Source: Embiotoca jacksoni (Eukaryota > Chordata > Actinopteri > Embiotocidae). From it: a stretch of DNA of 64,000 bases. The stretch covers positions 1,561,001 through 1,625,000 of the forward strand of contig JAKOON010000011.1 in the NCBI GenBank assembly GCA_022577435.1. The letters are read 5' to 3'. Position numbers and translations under genes: made by a program. A model generated the notes under the pieces. That model did no database searches. It was not told the DNA's origin and saw only the letters and a list, made by a program, of their open reading frames with translations. Positions 12,667-24,125 of this stretch are shown here, in pieces (the stretch's first letter is position 1; every line of letters begins with the position of its first letter).

Positions 12667-15447
12667 GATGACTGTTGGTGTAAACCAGCCAGTCGACGGC
12701 ATCCATTCTTCATTCACAGTCCTGTTCCCGAACACCATGGAAAATGTTCTGGGTTTCATCAAACTAACACTTTGGTTTTTGGTGTCACCTCACTTTGATC
12801 TTCCATATACAGTATGCTACCTCGCTGTATGTGTACCAGCAGTTCATCATAACATTTCCTAACATCAAATAACACTCAATGAGTCAAACCCTGATGTTTA
12901 ATGACACATCTGTGTTCTTTATCCTGCCTTGTACCTTCTGTTAAACGGCACCATGTAAGAACATTAACTCTGCGTTTATTGCTCTCCCAAATTCCTTCCT
13001 TTAAATTCCCACTCAAAAAGTATCATCCTCATTTAATCCCCATTCAGTGAGTTTGACTGTCCAGCGGCTACTTAAGAGCCTCGTTGTCCTAAATAAAACT
13101 GTTCTGGAGAAAATGGGACTGAGCCATGGAGCATAAAGCGGACAGCCTGGTCCTCAGCTATTAATAGTGCTATTCTTTCGTAAGAAAAGACAGGCAAGGC
13201 AAGCAAGCTTTACAATGTCTGCCTGCAGAGGATACAAAGTGCCTTTTAATCCCTTGATTAACTGCAGCAGTTACAGGCCAAGCATTTATTATGAAGTGTA
13301 ATGCAAAAAGTCAATGGGAAATTGTCAATAATTAATGGTCTTGATGAAGGCTGCCATTGAGGATATTAATAATTAGAGGTTCAAAGTCAAATTTACATTC
13401 ACATTTTAACAAAACTTGTCATTAACTAGGGAGGAGAAGCTAAACGTTTTCAGACCAGAGACCAAGAGAAAATAGTTTTTAATAAACAAAGAACCTTGAT
13501 TGATAAAAGCAATAATAATACTGAAGAAAAGTTCACCTTTCAAACAATACAGATGTAAAGTGGACATTTTTCTGTTGGACAGTATTTCCTGGTCACACTG
13601 ATTATTGACTCTGTTCGAATAATGCTGCGACTTTGCAGTTGCTGCTGTTCTAAACTGTCTGTCACTCAGATATTTTGTGCCTAAATATTTTAGTGAAGAG
13701 TCACCAATAAAGCTATTGTTGCTAACAGATGTGGAGCTTGGACTGCAGACAGCAGCATGGTAACAACATGTTACAATTCATAGCTTTTTTCTACCACACA
13801 TCATTTCAGAGTGATAATATTTCTAAAGTCTGGTGTTTTGTCTTTACATGATTAAAATCTGGTATTCTACTGAACGCTTGTCTCATTAGCAGTGAGTCTG
13901 AGTGAATCATTCTGTCCAATACTTCTCTGAGAAACATCTCAGGAAAGTGTTTGAGATGTGTCAAACCATTAACACTCATGACAAGTTAAATTCAAAACCA
14001 CATATAACCAACTACTGGTTATAAAAAAAATGTTGCACAGCATTTTGTTTAACAGTTTCCAGATGTTGCACCCCACAGTTACCTGTAAAACAAAACAACT
14101 TCCCATAAAACGTTTATCTAAATTGCGTACTCTTATGAGGTATGAAAATGACAAAAGGCTCCACCTCTAATTTGTCGTAATTTTAAAGGGCAGAGCTTTT
14201 ATTTTTTAAAGCTGGGGACTTGAAGCATTATGTCATGTTTGTGGAGAAACCACACACTGTGATCGGTATTTATATTATTTGGAAAAAGCGTATTTAACAA
14301 AATTCTGCTTACACATCTTAGAAAAATCTTCTGAAAATTCGGACTCATTAATTACCTTTGTATATTTTGTTCATAATAAAACAAATCATGTTAAGCTCTG
14401 AGACTGCTGCAGAATAAAAATAAATTACAGTAATAAAAAGTCAGTGTGAATGCAAATATACTCACAATGATGAAAACATTTTTACAATTAATCCTCTGGG
14501 GATCATGAATGTCTATTGAGGATTATAGATTCCATTGAATCACTGAAGAGATATTTCAGTCTGGTCTGAAGTGAAAAACCAACAAACTGACCACAGAAAC
14601 ATCACGAGCATGTCCAAAAAACATCTTTGTCACCATGGTGACTAAAACTTGAAGTTTTGTTAAAATTCTGCCGTCATAATCTAAAAGCCATTACCATGGC
14701 TTTGTCATTCGATAGTTATGAGACTTGAAGGTTTTACTTGGTAAAATCTTTTCTCATGTTGTCAAACAGGGCATTACTTCTTTAATTATAGTTTATAAAG
14801 TACCACAGGTTTTTTTTTTTTTAAATTGCGGCCCACGAATCTTTTTGTCAGAGTAAGCATTTCATTTTTCACGTGCTGGATATCTGCCGACGCCTTCAGC
14901 CTAATTGTTTTTCCAACCAGAGGCTTTTTCCTAAATACCAAAAAGGTGCAGACATCCTCTGTTCTGCTGACTCATTCTGTACTTTGTGAGGAATGTTGTG
15001 CAGTCGTTGGCTGAGGCCTTTTCAGAGACCCACAACAATCAAGCAGCAGAAGCTTGTTTTTTTCACTTTCCTAGTAGAGGGCAGCAAATCTTATTCACAA
15101 GTTACCACTTAACATGACACATACGTGACCGTGCACACTTTGAATTAATTCAGTGTGCTTTATTCACAAGCTGAGCATCATTCTGCAGCACGGCCCGGTA
15201 TGATGAAAGGGAGAGGATGCCATGTCGGTGTCACGTTCTGCTTCCTCTGATGTGAAAAGTACTTGCATGTATGACCAGGGTTGAAGAAGGAGGTCATGTT
15301 ACAAAGAGGGGTAAAGTCTGAGGTCGGTGGTGGTCAGATGGTACAAACACAGGACCAGTGTTGAAATCTTTGAGAAACTATTTAGCTTGTGAAATGTGTG
15401 TTGAATAACTTACATGAATTTTGTAACGTTATGTACATACAATTACT
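12667..15447. other. No gene seen, apart from the candidate element at 13,060-13,390
   Basis: Low-coding AT-rich DNA with many stops in all frames. Confidence 0.45.
13060..13390. promoter_or_regulatory. Candidate conserved non-coding element
   Basis: No repeat or open frame is seen. The text is complex and rich in homeodomain-type cores (TTAATCCCTTGATTAAC, CATTTATTATG, AATAATTAATGG, TTAATAATTAG), a style typical of deeply conserved fish enhancers. This is judged by pattern only. Confidence 0.3.
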
Positions 15448-15500
15448 TGTTTTAACCCAAACCATGATCCTTTCCTAAACCTAACCACACGGTTTATTGG
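15448..15500 (+). repeat. Short repeat fragment (AACCCAAACCATGATC type)
   Basis: AACCCAAACCATGATCC, then TTTCCTAAACCTAACCAC; the same text, diverged, is at 20,296-20,345. Confidence 0.5.
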
Positions 15501-15569
15501 TGCATATATACATAAAGACAAAGCCATCATCTCATAATATTGTAATATTTTTGAAAACTTTCCAACAAT

Positions 15570-16041
15570 TCCCCTACTTATCTTGAAGCCTTTTAGCCCG
15601 TTCCTCGTGTCCAACAGCTTCCAGCTCATCATGTTCTTTGGTTTCCCTTCCAAAGATTTTCAATGGGATTCTAATCCGGGGGAGCATATTTAGGATCATT
15701 GTCTTGCTGGTGATCTCTAAACTGTAATTTATACATTCTTCAAGATGACAGTCTTGGCCAAGTTTACCATTTCTTGCAGAAACAAACTCCCCTACCAACA
15801 GGATATTAACACCAGACCACTAGTCCACGGGTCCACACAGTTCCTGTTTAATTGCATCATGTCTTATAAAAGGTACTGATACTTTTGTTCTTGGCTTCAT
15901 CAATTCCTCGGTAACATGTCGGTAAATCTTTTTTTTTTTTTTTTTTTTTTTAACATCTGTTTCACCTTGGAGAAATCTATCTGCCATGCCAAGGATCTGT
16001 ACCATCAGTTTTAATGTCATGCAGTCTGTTGGTGGTGTCAA
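15570..16041 (-). other. Unrecognised protein-like open frames, probably a decayed element
   Basis: Two consecutive minus-strand frames read KLMVQILGMADRFLQGETD and KIYRHVTEELMKPRTKVSV, then LGQDCHLEECINYSLEI and GRETKEHDELEAVGHEE. A run of about 24 A (minus strand), at 15,928-15,951 here, interrupts the first. I do not recognise the family; it may be an old transposon. Confidence 0.2.
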
Positions 16042-16529
16042 AGCTGAGCAAATTTAGTGGCATTATGGAGTTCCCAAAAGCTTTTCCTACAATTTAGAAA
16101 CAGCAATATTAGCTGGGGTTTGAATGATTATGATGTGGCTACAAATGTAGTCCTGCATATATTACTGCGAAATACATTTTTGGCAACAATTAAAATTATT
16201 TTTTTTTTTTTTATGTCCTGCTCTCAAATGGTCCGAAACAACCTACCATGTCGATTTTTAAAATACAAATCGAACAATCACTTTCTCACACCTGCAGTTC
16301 TAAAGTTCTGCATATGAATCTGTGGATCTTCTTTTTTTAGTATTTATAAAACATGAACCACAGCACCAATACAATATGATGAGCCAAACCCTCTGTAATT
16401 AAATGTCAGGGATCTTGATTCTGGTCCTAATCCACTGAAAGGTCATTTTCTATTAAATCCAGCCCCTGCTAGTTGAAGGCAGATGTGCAGGACACATCTG
16501 CAGCACTTAGTAAATCACTTAAGCCTAAA

Positions 16530-16898
16530 GCCCTGGCAACGATGAACACCTCAATTCTTGGTAAAGATGAGCTCCTGCACGATTTCTAAATACTCTCCGA
16601 AGAGCTCGCCTTCATCCCACAGGCAGCCGGCCACCAACATGACGTAATACAGCAGTCATTTACCAGTATGCAGAATCTGATGCAACAAACCCTTCTGAGA
16701 ATCGGTGTGTAATTGTCGAAGAAAGGGAAGCTGCCACAACTGAGCGAGTCATAGAGGTTATCAAAGGATCTCCTGCCATTACAGATGTTGTTGTTGAATC
16801 AGACCTACAACACCAACAGAAAAGCCAAACTGTTTCTGCAACTACCAGCTACTTGAAGATCTACTGCAGGAAACACATTCAGAAACATTTTGAATGAA
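16530..16898 (+). pseudogene. Coding-like relic of unknown origin
   Basis: A frame starts MNTSILGKDELLHDF, meets TAA, and goes on ILSEELAFIPQAAGHQHD and SMQNLMQQTLLRIGV before a stop. A second frame, open from about 16,643, carries AESDATNPSENRCVIVEERE and ends KIYCRKHIQKHFE at TGA. Together they look like a decayed gene or transposon with one stop and one frameshift. I do not recognise the family. On the minus strand a short frame (LYYVMLVAGCLWDEGELFG...) also looks protein-like, so the strand is unsure. Confidence 0.25.
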
Positions 16899-16997
16899 CC
16901 TTGATTGAATGACATCAAGAAGATCAGGCCAGTATTCTTCGTGTCCGTTAAACCTTTCCCCTCTCTGTCATCCTCTAGAGCCTCGATTCAAGTGTTA

Positions 16998-17125
16998 AAG
17001 AGGTAGTTTGACATTTTGACAAACTCCAAGGCATTAGCCTAGCTTAGCATAAACAATGGAAGCAGATCAATACAGCTCGCCTGGCTCAGTCCAATAACAA
17101 ACCCAGTAGCACCTATGTAGCTAAC
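16998..17125 (+). repeat. Dispersed fish repeat copy C1
   Basis: It holds AGTTTGACATTTTGACAAAC and GCATTAGCCTAGCTTAGCAT, blocks seen widely in fish introns. Confidence 0.65.
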
Positions 17126-17255
17126 GAATTAAGCTACTGCCTCTGCTATGCTGCCGCGAATGAAGGAATCTAAAATAGAAACTTTAACTTTCAACAACTC
17201 CAATTTTAAGACAGTTACCAAATATACAAAAGACAGAAATCAGAATTCAATGATT

Positions 17256-17261
17256 TTTATT
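17256..17261 (-). terminator. pmch: Poly(A) signal AATAAA of pmch
   Basis: AATAAA on the minus strand lies about 118 bases past the pmch stop codon, giving a short 3' untranslated region. It is the first such signal downstream of the gene. Confidence 0.65.
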
Positions 17262-17378
17262 CTCAGATCTGTAATAATTTAAATATAGATACACAGATAT
17301 GTTGACTATGTTACAGCTAAGGAAAGGACTTGACGGTTGTCCTCGGTGTGGGCGCTTTGAGGAGCGGAGCAAACTGTC

Positions 17379-17771
17379 CTAGACCTCCCAGCACGGCCGG
17401 TACACCCGTCCCACCATGCACCTCATGGTGTCCCTCCTCAGGATGGGGATGCTTGGGTCCTGTCCGACATCTCTGTGCTCGGTCACCTGGCTGTTGTCAT
17501 CAGCTCTCCGCTTGTGAAGCACCCGTAGGTCCCTCCACAGGCTGGGGTCGGCAGCGACGACAATGACCCTCGGCGCTCTAGCTTTGGTCACAGCGGCCAG
17601 ATCTGAGTCGCCGAGGTTGTTTTTTGTCGCCTCGTCGCTTAGCAGCGAAGTAAAAGCATCTTGCTCCAAGGAGCTGTCTTCATTCTTGCCCATGGGTGAC
17701 GACACAGATAGTGCATAGCACTTGAATAAGAGTGCTGTGGCGAAGATGACGGACATGAGTGACTGTCTCAT
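17379..17771 (-). CDS. pmch: Pro-melanin-concentrating hormone, teleost MCH1 type, single exon
   Basis: This encodes the 130-residue precursor of melanin-concentrating hormone, a secreted cyclic neuropeptide that in fish aggregates pigment in melanophores and acts in hypothalamic circuits through G-protein-coupled receptors. Residues 1-20 form a signal peptide with a hydrophobic core (SVIFATALLF), ending near Cys-Tyr-Ala. Basic cleavage sites are KRR at 87-89 and RR at 112-113. The last 17 residues (114-130, DTMRCMVGRVYRPCWEV) are the mature fish MCH, with Cys118 and Cys127 forming the ring. The stretch between the two basic sites matches the place of the MCH-gene-related peptide. The frame runs from ATG to TAG without introns, as in teleost MCH1; mammalian PMCH is split. 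A TATA box and a poly(A) signal flank it. The identity is near certain; the paralogue name (pmch, pmchl or mch1) is less so. Confidence 0.97.
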   Translation of the reverse strand: MRQSLMSVIFATALLFKCYALSVSSPMGKNEDSSLEQDAFTSLLSDEATKNNLGDSDLAAVTKARAPRVIVVAADPSLWRDLRVLHKRRADDNSQVTEHRDVGQDPSIPILRRDTMRCMVGRVYRPCWEV

Positions 17772-17872
17772 GGTGAAGGTCTTCCAGGAGTTGAGAAGCG
17801 TTGGCTTGGGTGGGAGAATTTCTTTCCAGAAGTCTTGTTTGCTGTTCTGACTTTGAGATCATATCATGGGCT

Positions 17873-17880
17873 TTTATACC
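17873..17880 (-). promoter_or_regulatory. pmch: TATA box of pmch
   Basis: Read on the minus strand, the sequence is GGTATAAAAGCC, a consensus TATA box about 100 bases before the pmch ATG. It predicts a start site near 17,845-17,850 and a 5' untranslated leader of about 75 bases with no intron. The consensus and position are seen directly; the start site is inferred. Confidence 0.75.
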
Positions 17881-18394
17881 ATTTCGGACATCGTGAACTG
17901 GCAACGTTGGACATCGTCATCAAAGCTTCTCCTGTTGGGTTCAGGAAATTAGCCACAAGCATTAAAAGGCAGTTGGGTCGAACTCTTGCAGCGTTCAAGT
18001 GTGTTGTTTTCACAGAAAGTTAATTAAAATCTCCAATGTGGTGGCTCATATTGGACACTTGACGATGAAACAGTGGAAATTCTTTGAACAGGTGACACCC
18101 AAGAAAACCATTAATCCTAAATTACGACCTTTTAAAACAACGAGGATGCATTACCCACCCGTGAAGCTCTTGTGGTGTCTGATGCTCACTGATGAAAGCT
18201 GTTGCAGTGACAATCACTGAGGGATTTAACCTTGGATTAGTGGGGGGGGAAAGCAAACAAATCATTCTTGAAGTGTTTGTGTCTTCGTGGCATTAGCTCT
18301 CTGTCAACGTGTCAAAAAGAAAAGTTAGGAAATGTTTCTCAGAGAAGCATATACAGGAGATCTGCTCCCGAGGCCTTGAGGTAGAAGCTGGTTT

Positions 18395-18540
18395 GATCGC
18401 TTGCCAGACTGCAACATAATTACAACCGTGTCTAATTACAGTTGCTTGATAGGTGCTGCAGGAGGGCTGCACACCTGCCCCTTCATAAGATCCACAGGAA
18501 ATTAGGTTTTGTAATTTATGCAGGTGAGTCTGATCAAAGA
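18395..18540. promoter_or_regulatory. Candidate conserved non-coding element upstream of pmch
   Basis: ACATAATTACAACC, TCTAATTACAG, CACACCTGCCCC and TTTGTAATTTATGCAGG form a dense set of homeodomain and E-box-like sites about 0.6 kb before the pmch gene. Judged by pattern only. Confidence 0.28.
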
Positions 18541-19423
18541 TGTCGACAATGTTTTTTTTATAATGTGGACAAATTCATGTCATCTGCCGTTCCAGAAACA
18601 TAGTTATTTTGATATTTGGATCAGATGCTGTGAATACCAAGCATATGAGAACTATAAGATCATTACACTTAACACTGTACATTAACAGTGAATGCATTTA
18701 AATTACTTTTACTGACATGATTTGCAGCACATTGCAAAACTTTGATGGCTAGACATGTAATTATTGTCATTAAACAAGGGTTATTTTATTGGTGGTAAAG
18801 AGCAGCTGGGAAGATCAGTTGGGAAGTGTTGTCGGCCAGTTCTTATTGAAAACTGGGCCTGCGGTTTTTAAAAAGTCTGGCTTTTTAAGAGTTATCTACA
18901 CCCTGTTTTTATTACCCTCTGAACGGCCTTGTGATGTTTTTCTGGAGACTGACGGTTTTGTTTAAATCTTATCTTTCATTCTTCGATGTCAGATATTCAT
19001 ATGTTTCATTGATGGGATGGGTGGCGCTCTTCCTGTGCTGGGGGTGTTAATGGTGTAAAAGAGCCTGTTGCTGGTTTTAGATGAAAACCATATGGATCCA
19101 TGAAAAAGATGGTGTTTTTAGGATTTAAGAAAATAATGGTATGCCTGAAGATAGTCATTTTCTGCCAACAATTCAAATCCGCAGTCAGCCTGCAAGTAAG
19201 AGGACTCATGAAAAATATCATTTAATCTCTCTTCTCAAACATATCCAGAACAGTTTTAATATGTGTTGCCTCCCCCATAATATGCACCATTTTTCATTGA
19301 AAATGCACCATCTATTGATAGTGGTTACCGTGGTTACAATAGAAAATATCTATTTGATTCCTCTCAGAGACCAGCTGTTTCCTTGGTCCAACACATCCTT
19401 TCATAATGCACCTACGCAGAATT

Positions 19424-19474
19424 AAACATTGACAAAAAAAAAACCCCGTATGAAGACGGGTTATGTCAATGTTT
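19424..19474 (+). other. Strong short hairpin
   Basis: AAACATTGACA (19,424-19,434) pairs perfectly with TGTCAATGTTT (19,464-19,474). An inner stem forms between AACCCCGT (19,442-19,449) and ACGGGTT (19,456-19,462) with one bulged base and a 6-base loop. No gene is adjacent. Confidence 0.5.
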
Positions 19475-20295
19475 TATATACAATGTCACGAAGGTCTAAT
19501 GATCGGTTTTCATCAAGACAAAGACACACCAATGTCAGTTTACAGCAACTAAAACTACTTGGACAGTGAAAGATTGTGGCTAAGTCAAACAATTTCTGCT
19601 TGAGTTATGGTTAACTTTAAGCAAATATCCAACGTAAATATACAGTGAGTAACAAAATACTAAAAATTGTTTACCAAAAATAATAAATATGAATCATAAA
19701 GATGATCAGAGCCACATTTTGGCAACAATTATGACCTTTGAGTAAACAACATTACAGTTGTATTAGTAAAGTTTTAACAAGATGTTAAAATATGCAGATG
19801 GACGAAGGCAACATGTTTGACTGTCCCATAGTCTCCTCATATGTCCTTGTGCAGCAGCTTATTACGACCCACAGTTGAGTTATGTCGTTACCTCCAGCGG
19901 TAATGACAATCTGGTGTCTCGGGTTTCTCATCATCAGATGGCCTTTGACCTTGCGTGAATTGACCCTAACCTCTTAACACCACATTACATAGTGGTGTCA
20001 TGTAATATATTAAAATTATGTGCCGGTACCATGGAAACAATACCAGCAGAAAGTCAATGAGGGAATCAATCGAGGTAGCCACACAGGTGTTAGCTGTCAA
20101 TGATGATGTCTATATAATGATCATTTTTCCTTGTTTAATAGGAGGTGAGTTGGGCGGATGGTTCACTTGGGTGTAGGAGACTGATGGTCACAAATCAGGA
20201 CAGTTTTTTAAAACCGCATTTACTGTTGCTATGATGACTCAGGTTCCTTAACTTCAAGAAAGGAGCAAATTTACTCATAACACTGTTCCAGTCAT

Positions 20296-20345
20296 CATTT
20301 TAACCCAAAACATAATCTCTCTCTAACCATAGCCAAGTGGGTTTT
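20296..20345 (+). repeat. Short repeat fragment, second copy
   Basis: ATTTTAACCCAAAACATAAT and CTCTAACCATAGCCAAGTGG match 15,448-15,500 in order. Confidence 0.45.
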
Positions 20346-22014
20346 TGGGTTGGAACACTTGTTGAACTTCTAGCTTAGAGAAAGGAAACCAACACTGGCT
20401 GCTAGTCGGAGATAAAATGTTAATCCTGGTCCTTGGTGTTCAGATTACACGCATAGTACAAGCAGCCATTCTCCCTAAAAGATTTTAGAAGCAGCATATA
20501 AAGTCAATGCAAAGATATAAACAGACACAAATTTGCTCATTGTGAATTGAGGCAGAGAGAATGTGCAAGTTGTCATCATAAATTTGCAAATATAAGAAGG
20601 GAAGTCATTTGGTTCTTTCTAGATATGAATATTGCTTTGGATATCTGAAACAAAAACCATCAGATGACGTGCATGCAAACCACTGCATGTTCTTTTACAC
20701 TTTGTTCCATGTGTGTTAATAAAATAAGTCAATAATGTCCCTGTGAAAGCAGAGGCAGGGAACATTTTCCATGTTTGCCCTTGGGTGTGAAGGAGCAGCC
20801 GTCTGCCGAAGGTGCTGCTGTTCCACAGACAGCCGACACCTCGTCCAAAAGGAGAAAAGAGGGATTTCTAAAAGGCAGAGGTTGAGATGTGCTGACCAGC
20901 TGACTACACCGATGGGCGCCAGCCAAAACACAAGGCCTTGGCTCGGGAGTCTGAAGACGGTGTAAGAAGACCCAACTGTGTGCTGAGAGAAGACAGTGGC
21001 TCTCACATAACACCGGCCCCTCAGGCACACAGCGGCGCTTCTCTTCATAATGGGACCGAGCGGCGGGCCACACGGCGCAGGCTGAAGTGTTATTCCAGCT
21101 AGGTAAATACAGGACACAGATCTGACAGCGCTGAATCTATTAACAGGCACAAATTGAATTATGTTGTTAAAATTCCAACACGGCGCGTTCTGTCAGACGG
21201 CTTTGAGGTCTGACCGACTGAAATCTCAGTTTTCGTTTGCGCTCAGACAGGTTGAGGATTTCTGTACCGCAACATGCACACAGCACTTCCCTCACAGGGG
21301 CAGGAACTTCTGGTTGCAATTCACTGCTCTGAAATCAGCAACAGGAGATTTCTGATTTTACACAAAGGTAGACGTGCAAAGTAACAAAATAATATCACTA
21401 ACAAGTCAGTACTTTACTCAAGTATTTCTATTTTGCTAGACTTCATACTTTTACTTAGCAACATTTGTTTAATTTGCACATTTACCTCAGAGCTACACCT
21501 GTAGAATACAATTTTTACACAAAGTGTAGGAGTATCTTTCTTTTCCTCCGTTCTCTCCTCTGTCCTTCTCCCTTACCTTACCTTATTCCCTTAATGGGGG
21601 GAAATGAGCTTCAGCATGGATTAGGGTGGATAGCTGGGCGGCTAAAACTGTCTTTTAAAGTTGTTAAAAATTTTGAAATTCCCACCTTAGGAGTGAGCGG
21701 TTTTTCATCAGTACTCGTTGCTATGTCACATACAAGAAAGTCAAATGAAATGTACATGGAGGCTTTGGTATGTGCCAACACTGCTCAGTGCTATGTTGAG
21801 TGAGTACAAAACATCTTAGGTCAGAGTTTGTATTGCAGCCACTCAAGATAACGAACAAGGCAGGACGTTTGAAAGTGGTGGTTCAGCAGCTAAAATGTAC
21901 CTGACTGACTATTTCAGTGTAGTTTCTCCTGTTCTTCTATCTGTGTGTGACCATTTTTAAAGTCCCCATCATAGCAGGATCATCAATTAGGCAGGCCTGC
22001 CTGGTTCTTTGGTC

Positions 22015-22215
22015 AGTTTAATACCAGGGCTTGCCTCGCCACATGCAAATGTTCCACCAAAACAAGTTCCACCATTAAGGTATTTTTCAGGAGCAACCAT
22101 CCCTGCATCCTGAGGTTTGCGCCACCCAAGATGATTGTGATTAGTTTAAAGAAAGCCAGACACACCAGAGTGTTTTTTCCCCTCTCGCAGAGTGTCACAT
22201 GGGTGCAGCCCAACC
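22015..22215 (-). repeat. Dispersed repeat copy A2
   Basis: Same family as 3,060-3,255: GCAAATGTTCCACCAAAACA and GTGATTAGTTTAAAGAAA, with the additional ACCAGAGTG and AGTGTCACATGG tail seen in many fish copies. Confidence 0.65.
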
Positions 22216-23929
22216 AATCTCACACACTGTTCTGTCTATGCAAGACTAATAAACATGAGACATGACAAGACAAAATTCATAACAGAAAGAGTGAGGGCTG
22301 GCCTTGTTTGCAGTGGAAAGTGTCCTGTCAACCGTGGGGACTCTTTTATAATGGTAGTCAATGGCGAAAATGCTTTTGAGTTTCAGAGTTATTTTTTTCC
22401 GTCACAACAGAATGAGTAACTACATTGACAGATAAACAGCGGAGCTGACTGGTGGTGCCATCTCCAGTTCTCCTAATACATCCATGTTAGTTACAGTTCT
22501 CTGAATAACCGTGCACGTCGCAAACAGATGACCAGTCAGTGCTTCGGAGAGCAGGATGTAGCTACAACTATGAAAAATAAGGACAGAAAAATGACGAGAA
22601 ATGTCAATAAGCCGGACAAATCGATGCAGCTGAAGCCTGCACATTGTTACAAGTTGGCAGAAGAAATAGACATATTCCCTCAAGCATTGTGAAAACGTCA
22701 AGCTAATTACCTCTGAGTACGACAACTGCAGTCTCCATGTGGACAAAAAAAAAAATGTTGGCGGGACTGACATGTTTGTCTCTTCTAATTAGTTTGAAGA
22801 AAACGAGAAAAGAAAATCCTCTCCTCTAATGAGACCACAGTGTCAGGATGAGTGAAAGAAGACACACTGGCAGATCAGTCTGATTATCAACCCACTGCTT
22901 TTACTTTAGACCGAGTCATTTAAGTCACTGTTAATACAAACCTTATTGATTAGTGGATCAGGAATTTACTATTCCCTCCATTTCTGCATGAAGGGATCAT
23001 TAGAGAACTCCAATTTCCTCCTCATTACTGCTGTTGGATCAGTCAGAGCAGCTGGTGGTGGGGTTGTGCCATATCAAACCTCTGTCTCTAAATACCCCAG
23101 TATCATTTACTGCAAGGTATCAAACAAAATGCCGTCCATTTATTAAAAACACTGTACTAACCTATTTAATTATTTGATGGCAACAATGAAATCACGATCA
23201 TGCTCGACTGGTGTGACATGGAACACATTAATATTAATTTACACCTGCTTGACTCCAGTTTTATAATTCTGGTGATTAGTGGAATTTGTAGTGGAAAAAT
23301 GTATCTTGTTGATCATAAAAAAAATGTACAATCACAAATTGTGGGTGTCTATGTGTGCACATACTGTATCATTTAATGAGATATGCCAATTAAAAGTTTC
23401 ATATACTGTGTAATGACTATCAAGTAGCTGAACTGAAACTTCTGACTCATGGAATAATGAACCGACCTGCGTGATCTGCATGAGACTATACTCTGATAGG
23501 TACTGTTAATTTACTCAGAGGAATGGTTCAAGGCCAAGGCCCAGGTTTTATCTGTCTCTGCTGTTTTAAAACATATGCACAGAAAGCAAAATGAAGTTTT
23601 TACGTAAATTCAATAATGAAGATCTCTAACCTGGCGTCATGGTTTAATTCCACCTAGGTGAATTAATCCTGCTGTTCTTTCTTATGTGTCACTTGTACTT
23701 TCCCACTCTGTCAAATCACTGATTCATAATCTTCACCATATTTGCCCAATGGTCTCTCTGCCTGCGCTTTTGAGCCAATCATTTTCTCATTTCTGTTCTT
23801 TAAATATCATCCTAATTCTGTCATTCTGCCTTTCAGACCTCGAGATGCTCATCCCTCCTCCTCCCCATCACCACCTGAGACGTCTGGTTTTCTTGGGAAT
23901 CTCAACCTAAATTCCCATCAGTCGTCTCC
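22216..23929. other. No gene seen
   Basis: AT-rich DNA. The open frames near 23,690-23,960 run into the repeat at 23,930. Confidence 0.45.
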
Positions 23930-24125
23930 GATCTCCCTCACTCCAACCGGTCGAGGCAGATGACCGCTCACCTCTGAGCCTGGTTCTGTCGGAGGTTTCT
24001 TCCTCTTAAAAGGGAGTTTTTTTTTCCTCCCAGCTGTCACTCATGTGGGATTTGTTGGGTTTCTTAAGTGCCTTGAGATGTCTTATGTTATGATTTGGTG
24101 CTACATTAACACAAATTTCAAAATC
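23930..24125 (+). repeat. Second copy of the common teleost repeat
   Basis: It has CTCTGAGCCTGGTTCTGTC, GGAGGTTTCTTCCTCTT and GTGCCTTGAGATGTCTTATG. It is more diverged than the copy at 490. Confidence 0.75.

Larger units (their letters stand above)
17900..22014. other. pmch upstream region, no other gene seen
   Basis: It contains the candidate element at 18,395, the hairpin at 19,424 and a repeat fragment at 20,296. At 20,716-21,150 a GC-rich block is open on both strands (144 and 64 residues) without recognisable motifs. Confidence 0.4.

Noticed and set aside
16480..16500. 8-base inverted repeat CAGATGTG/CACATCTG
   Set aside because: It is short, isolated and likely by chance, though each arm is E-box-like.
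20716..21150. 144-residue minus-strand frame
   Set aside because: It has no domain, the other strand is open too, and the GC-rich text explains the lack of stops.
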